Shown here: one piece after another, positions 4,754 through 7,763 of the stretch
How the letters are laid out: every line of letters begins with the position of its first letter
Position numbering within the stretch: position 1 is the first letter of the stretch
Source: Tannerellaceae bacterium
GTDB taxonomy: Bacteria > Bacteroidota > Bacteroidia > Bacteroidales > Tannerellaceae
NCBI GenBank assembly: GCA_020860805.1
Contig: JAJBTP010000291.1
Location: forward strand, 1 to 7,763
Reading direction: 5' to 3'
DNA: 7,763 nt
Made by a program: the position numbers and the translations under genes
Notes under the pieces: model-generated
Database searches by the model: none
Told to the model about the DNA's origin: nothing
The model's input: only the letters and a program-made list of their open reading frames with translations

Positions 4754-7747
4754 TTAACTGATAGCTTTGTTTGCTTTTTTCTTCTGAAGTTCATATGCAA
4801 TTGGTGTTGCAATGAATAATGTACAATAGGTACCCACAATAATACCTAATAAGATTGCAAATGTAAAGCTGCGGATAGTGCTTCCTCCTAAAATGAAGAT
4901 ACATAATACTACCACTAAGGTCGTTAGAGAGGTATTAATGGTACGTGATAAGGTAGAATTTAACGCATCATTGATTACCTGGAATCGATCCCGTTTAGGA
5001 TATAATGCAATTGTTTCACGGATACGGTCGAATACAACCACAGTATCATTAATTGCATAACCGATGATGGTAAGAATAGCAGCAATAAAAGTCTGATCTA
5101 CCTCCATTGAGAAGGGTAATATTTTCCATAACAAGGTATAGAAAGAAATAATACAGAATGTGGTTACTGCTACAGAAGCAAATGCTCCGATAGAGAATGC
5201 TACATCACGGAAACGTAATAAGATATAAGCCGCCATACAAATCATGGCGAATATAACGGCAAGTATAGCACTGTTCTTAATGTCGTCAGCCATACTTGGC
5301 CCTACTTTTTGTGAACTCAGAATATGCTGATTCGTAAATTCTGATAAAGTAGTATTTCCGAATAATAATGGTTTTAAACCGTTATATAATCTGGCTTCGA
5401 TGTCTTCATCTACTGAAGGATCATTGTCATCAATACGGTAGTTGGTGGAAATACGAACCTGATTTGCTGTACCAATAGTAATAACACTCACAGTTCCTTT
5501 CAGTCCTTCATCTTCATCCAGCAAGTCCCGTACCTCTTCTGTTTTTACATCCCGGTCGAAACGTACTATATAGTTGCGTCCTCCGGTAAAGTCAATACCA
5601 TTATTCAGTCCTATTGTCATCATGGAGATATCTCCCAGAATGATGATTATAGCAGGAATAATATATCCTATTTTACGTAATCCAAGGAAGTTGATTTTAG
5701 GATTAGTCAACAGGTCTTTGGATATGGAGGTTGTAAATGTAAGATTTTTGATTTTATCTTTTGCAATTAATGCTTCATATACGATCCGGGTCAGGAATAC
5801 GGCTGTAAAGAATGAAGCACATAAGCCAATAATCAGGGTTGTTGCGAAACCGCGGATAGGTCCTGTACCGAAGTAGAACAATACGATACCGGTAATAATT
5901 GAGGTAAGGTTGGAGTCAAAAATTGCAGAGAATGCATTTTTATATCCATCTGCTATTGACTTCGCTAAACCTTTTCCGGCACGTAACTCTTCTTTGGTTC
6001 GTTCATAAATCAATACATTCGCATCGACTGCCATACCTAATGTAAGTACCATACCTGCAATACCCGGCAATGTTAATACAGCCTGGAAGGAGGCAAGAAT
6101 CCCCACTGTGAAGAAGATATTGATAATCAATGCACAGTTTGCTATCATACCCGGAACAATTCCATAAATAGCACACATGTAAATCATCAATAATACTAAT
6201 GCAATGATAAATGAAATAACACCGGATTCGATAGCTTCCTGTCCTAATGAAGGTCCTACCACATCTTCCTGTACGATGTTAATAGAAGCTGCCATTTTAC
6301 CAGATTTCAATACGTTCGCTAAGTCTTTTGCTTCCTCCGTACTAAATCTACCGGTGATTTGTGAACGGCCTCCTGTAATTTCGTTCATTACGTTAGGTGC
6401 TGAATATACCAGGTCGTCCAAAATGATTGCAATGCTTTTACCTATATTGTCACGGGTTAAGCGCGCCCAGGCTTTTACTCCTTCTGCATTCATTGTCATA
6501 CTTACAACCGGCTCTGTTTGACCCATAGTCTGGTTGAAGTCTGATACAGCATCCGTTACCACATCTCCGCTCAATGCCGGAGTGCCGTCGCGATTACTCT
6601 TAATAGCAAATAGTTGATAAATCTGCGTTTTTTCATCCATTGGCTTAACGGACCACTTTAATGAAAGAGTTTTAGGTAGAAGATCTTTTACCTGTTTCAT
6701 CTCCAGATATTCATTAATAGCAGCCATATCTTTAGCATGGGCCCAACCTGCTACAGAACTCGCGATAGGCTGTCCGTTAGCTGATACATTTGGATTCAAT
6801 TTCGAGAAGAGCGGATGTTGTTTTGCATATTCTTCGAAGTTGAAGTTATCTTCATTTTCAGGAAGAATTCCTTCTAAATCTCCTAAAAGAGAATCTACTT
6901 CATTAACGTTTTTAGGAGTAATAGTACTGTTATTTTCATTAACAATATCATCTATTTTTTCTGCATTTTCATTTTGCTGGTCCAGACTGATGGAAGCAAG
7001 ATAATTATCAACCGCTATTAATTCAGAGAAAATCTCAGGAAGTGTGTAGGTTTCCCAAAACTCCAGATTAGCACTACCCTGCAAAAGTTTACGAACCCGT
7101 TCGGGTTCTTTAACACCGGGAAGTTCAACCAGGATACGCCCCGCAGTTTCGAGACGTTGAATGTTTGGAGATACTACTCCAAAACGGTCAATACGGGTGC
7201 GTAATACATTGAAAGAGTTATCAATTGCACTTTGAAGTTCATCTTTTAATACACTGATGACCTGAGCGTCTGAAGATTGTGGATCCAGTCTTCCTTTTAG
7301 ATCGTATGTGCTGAATAAAGTAGCCAAACGGGCATTATCATCCAGTTTTTTATATTCTTCTGCAAACAAATCAATGAAGTCTCTTTGACTGGAGGCCTGG
7401 CGTTTGTAAGCAGCCTCTAATGCGTTGTTTAAGTTAACATCCTGTGAATTGTTAGAAAGAGAACGGATAACATCCGGAACATTTAATTCCAATACTACGT
7501 TCATACCACCCTTAAGGTCAAGACCCAGAGTGACTTCCATTTCACGGCATTGTTTTAGCGTATAGCCCAGCCATACTTTTTCAGTAGATAACGAATCTAA
7601 ATACAGACTCTCCTTTACCGGATCTCCATTGGCGTACTCAGCGGCTTTTTTATTGTAGTGCATTGTCACAAATGAGAATGACAAGTAGAATAAGCAAACA
7701 AGCGTAAGTAGTACAGCGAAGACCTTTACAAATCCTTTGTTTTGCAT
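4754..7747 (-). CDS. secDF: Protein translocase subunit SecDF (fused SecD-SecF)
   Basis: Inner-membrane RND-type subunit that uses the proton gradient to complete protein export through SecYEG. SecD and SecF are one 997-residue chain. SecD half: TM1 about 8-28; LGLDLKGGM (74-82); the P1 periplasmic domain from about 30 to 505 including VLRTRIDRFGV (181-191) and GRILVELPG (203-211); five TM segments about 508-660, with GMAVDANVLIYERTKEEL (571-588) holding Asp575, the expected proton-relay aspartate. SecF half: TM about 692-714, GIDFTGG (717-723), periplasmic P4 domain to about 820, then TMs about 824-985, with IIGYAINDTVVVFDRIRE (894-911) holding Asp901. Residues about 232-385 interrupt the P1 head with an enlarged, partly Asn/Asp/Glu-rich stretch. 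The gene is intact; ATG 7747 gives a proper first TM. It converges on mrp, with the shared hairpin between them. Only 16 nt of upstream sequence is present, so its promoter is not visible. Confidence 0.97.
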   Translation of the reverse strand: MQNKGFVKVFAVLLTLVCLFYLSFSFVTMHYNKKAAEYANGDPVKESLYLDSLSTEKVWLGYTLKQCREMEVTLGLDLKGGMNVVLELNVPDVIRSLSNNSQDVNLNNALEAAYKRQASSQRDFIDLFAEEYKKLDDNARLATLFSTYDLKGRLDPQSSDAQVISVLKDELQSAIDNSFNVLRTRIDRFGVVSPNIQRLETAGRILVELPGVKEPERVRKLLQGSANLEFWETYTLPEIFSELIAVDNYLASISLDQQNENAEKIDDIVNENNSTITPKNVNEVDSLLGDLEGILPENEDNFNFEEYAKQHPLFSKLNPNVSANGQPIASSVAGWAHAKDMAAINEYLEMKQVKDLLPKTLSLKWSVKPMDEKTQIYQLFAIKSNRDGTPALSGDVVTDAVSDFNQTMGQTEPVVSMTMNAEGVKAWARLTRDNIGKSIAIILDDLVYSAPNVMNEITGGRSQITGRFSTEEAKDLANVLKSGKMAASINIVQEDVVGPSLGQEAIESGVISFIIALVLLMIYMCAIYGIVPGMIANCALIINIFFTVGILASFQAVLTLPGIAGMVLTLGMAVDANVLIYERTKEELRAGKGLAKSIADGYKNAFSAIFDSNLTSIITGIVLFYFGTGPIRGFATTLIIGLCASFFTAVFLTRIVYEALIAKDKIKNLTFTTSISKDLLTNPKINFLGLRKIGYIIPAIIIILGDISMMTIGLNNGIDFTGGRNYIVRFDRDVKTEEVRDLLDEDEGLKGTVSVITIGTANQVRISTNYRIDDNDPSVDEDIEARLYNGLKPLLFGNTTLSEFTNQHILSSQKVGPSMADDIKNSAILAVIFAMICMAAYILLRFRDVAFSIGAFASVAVTTFCIISFYTLLWKILPFSMEVDQTFIAAILTIIGYAINDTVVVFDRIRETIALYPKRDRFQVINDALNSTLSRTINTSLTTLVVVLCIFILGGSTIRSFTFAILLGIIVGTYCTLFIATPIAYELQKKKANKAIS

Positions 7748-7763
7748 TTGAATTATTATATTT

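Noticed and set aside
6204..6521. 105-codon and other + strand open frames inside secDF
   Set aside because: They are antisense shadows of strongly conserved SecD sequence, with no promoter or family match. The same applies to the frames at 4878-5060 and 5574-5876.

Overview
The window reads as a chromosomal segment of a member of the Bacteroidales (Bacteroides/Parabacteroides-like). The reasons are the fused SecD-SecF protein, a TrmB beginning MGKNKLAKF with lineage-typical variant motifs, an exported GH29 fucosidase lipoprotein with carbohydrate-binding domains, a TAnnTTTG-type -7 promoter box, and the lack of Shine-Dalgarno sequences. The genus cannot be fixed from this sequence alone.

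Layout. (1) 29-2128 (+): a glycan-degrading lipoprotein, a predicted alpha-1,3/4-type L-fucosidase with two discoidin-like (F5/8 C / CBM32) modules around a chitobiase-C-like beta module. (2) 2142-2708 (-): a small exported DUF2271-type protein whose stop lies 13 nt from the fucosidase stop. It carries the heptapeptide DGFSGAT, which resembles the acceptor motif for covalent FMN attachment by ApbE. (3) 2709-2790: an 82-nt divergent intergenic region with a good Bacteroidetes promoter so close to the next ATG that the mRNA may be leaderless. (4) 2791-3549 (+): trmB, tRNA (guanine46-N7) methyltransferase. (5) 3575-4678 (+): mrp, a MIP18-P-loop NTPase of the Mrp/Nbp35 class, probably co-transcribed with trmB and without a single cysteine. 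(6) 4698-4727: an intrinsic terminator between converging genes. (7) 4754-7747 (-): secDF, the proton-driven accessory subunit of the Sec translocon. Its start codon is 16 nt from the window end.

No gap exceeds 300 bases. I see no tRNA or rRNA genes, mobile elements, CRISPR arrays or phage genes. The genes do not form one pathway: trmB-mrp and secDF are housekeeping, the fucosidase is accessory glycan metabolism, and the DUF2271 gene is uncharacterised. Three points deserve a second look: the flavinylation-like motif, the cysteine-free Mrp, and the near-leaderless trmB promoter. I found no convincing undescribed multi-gene system.
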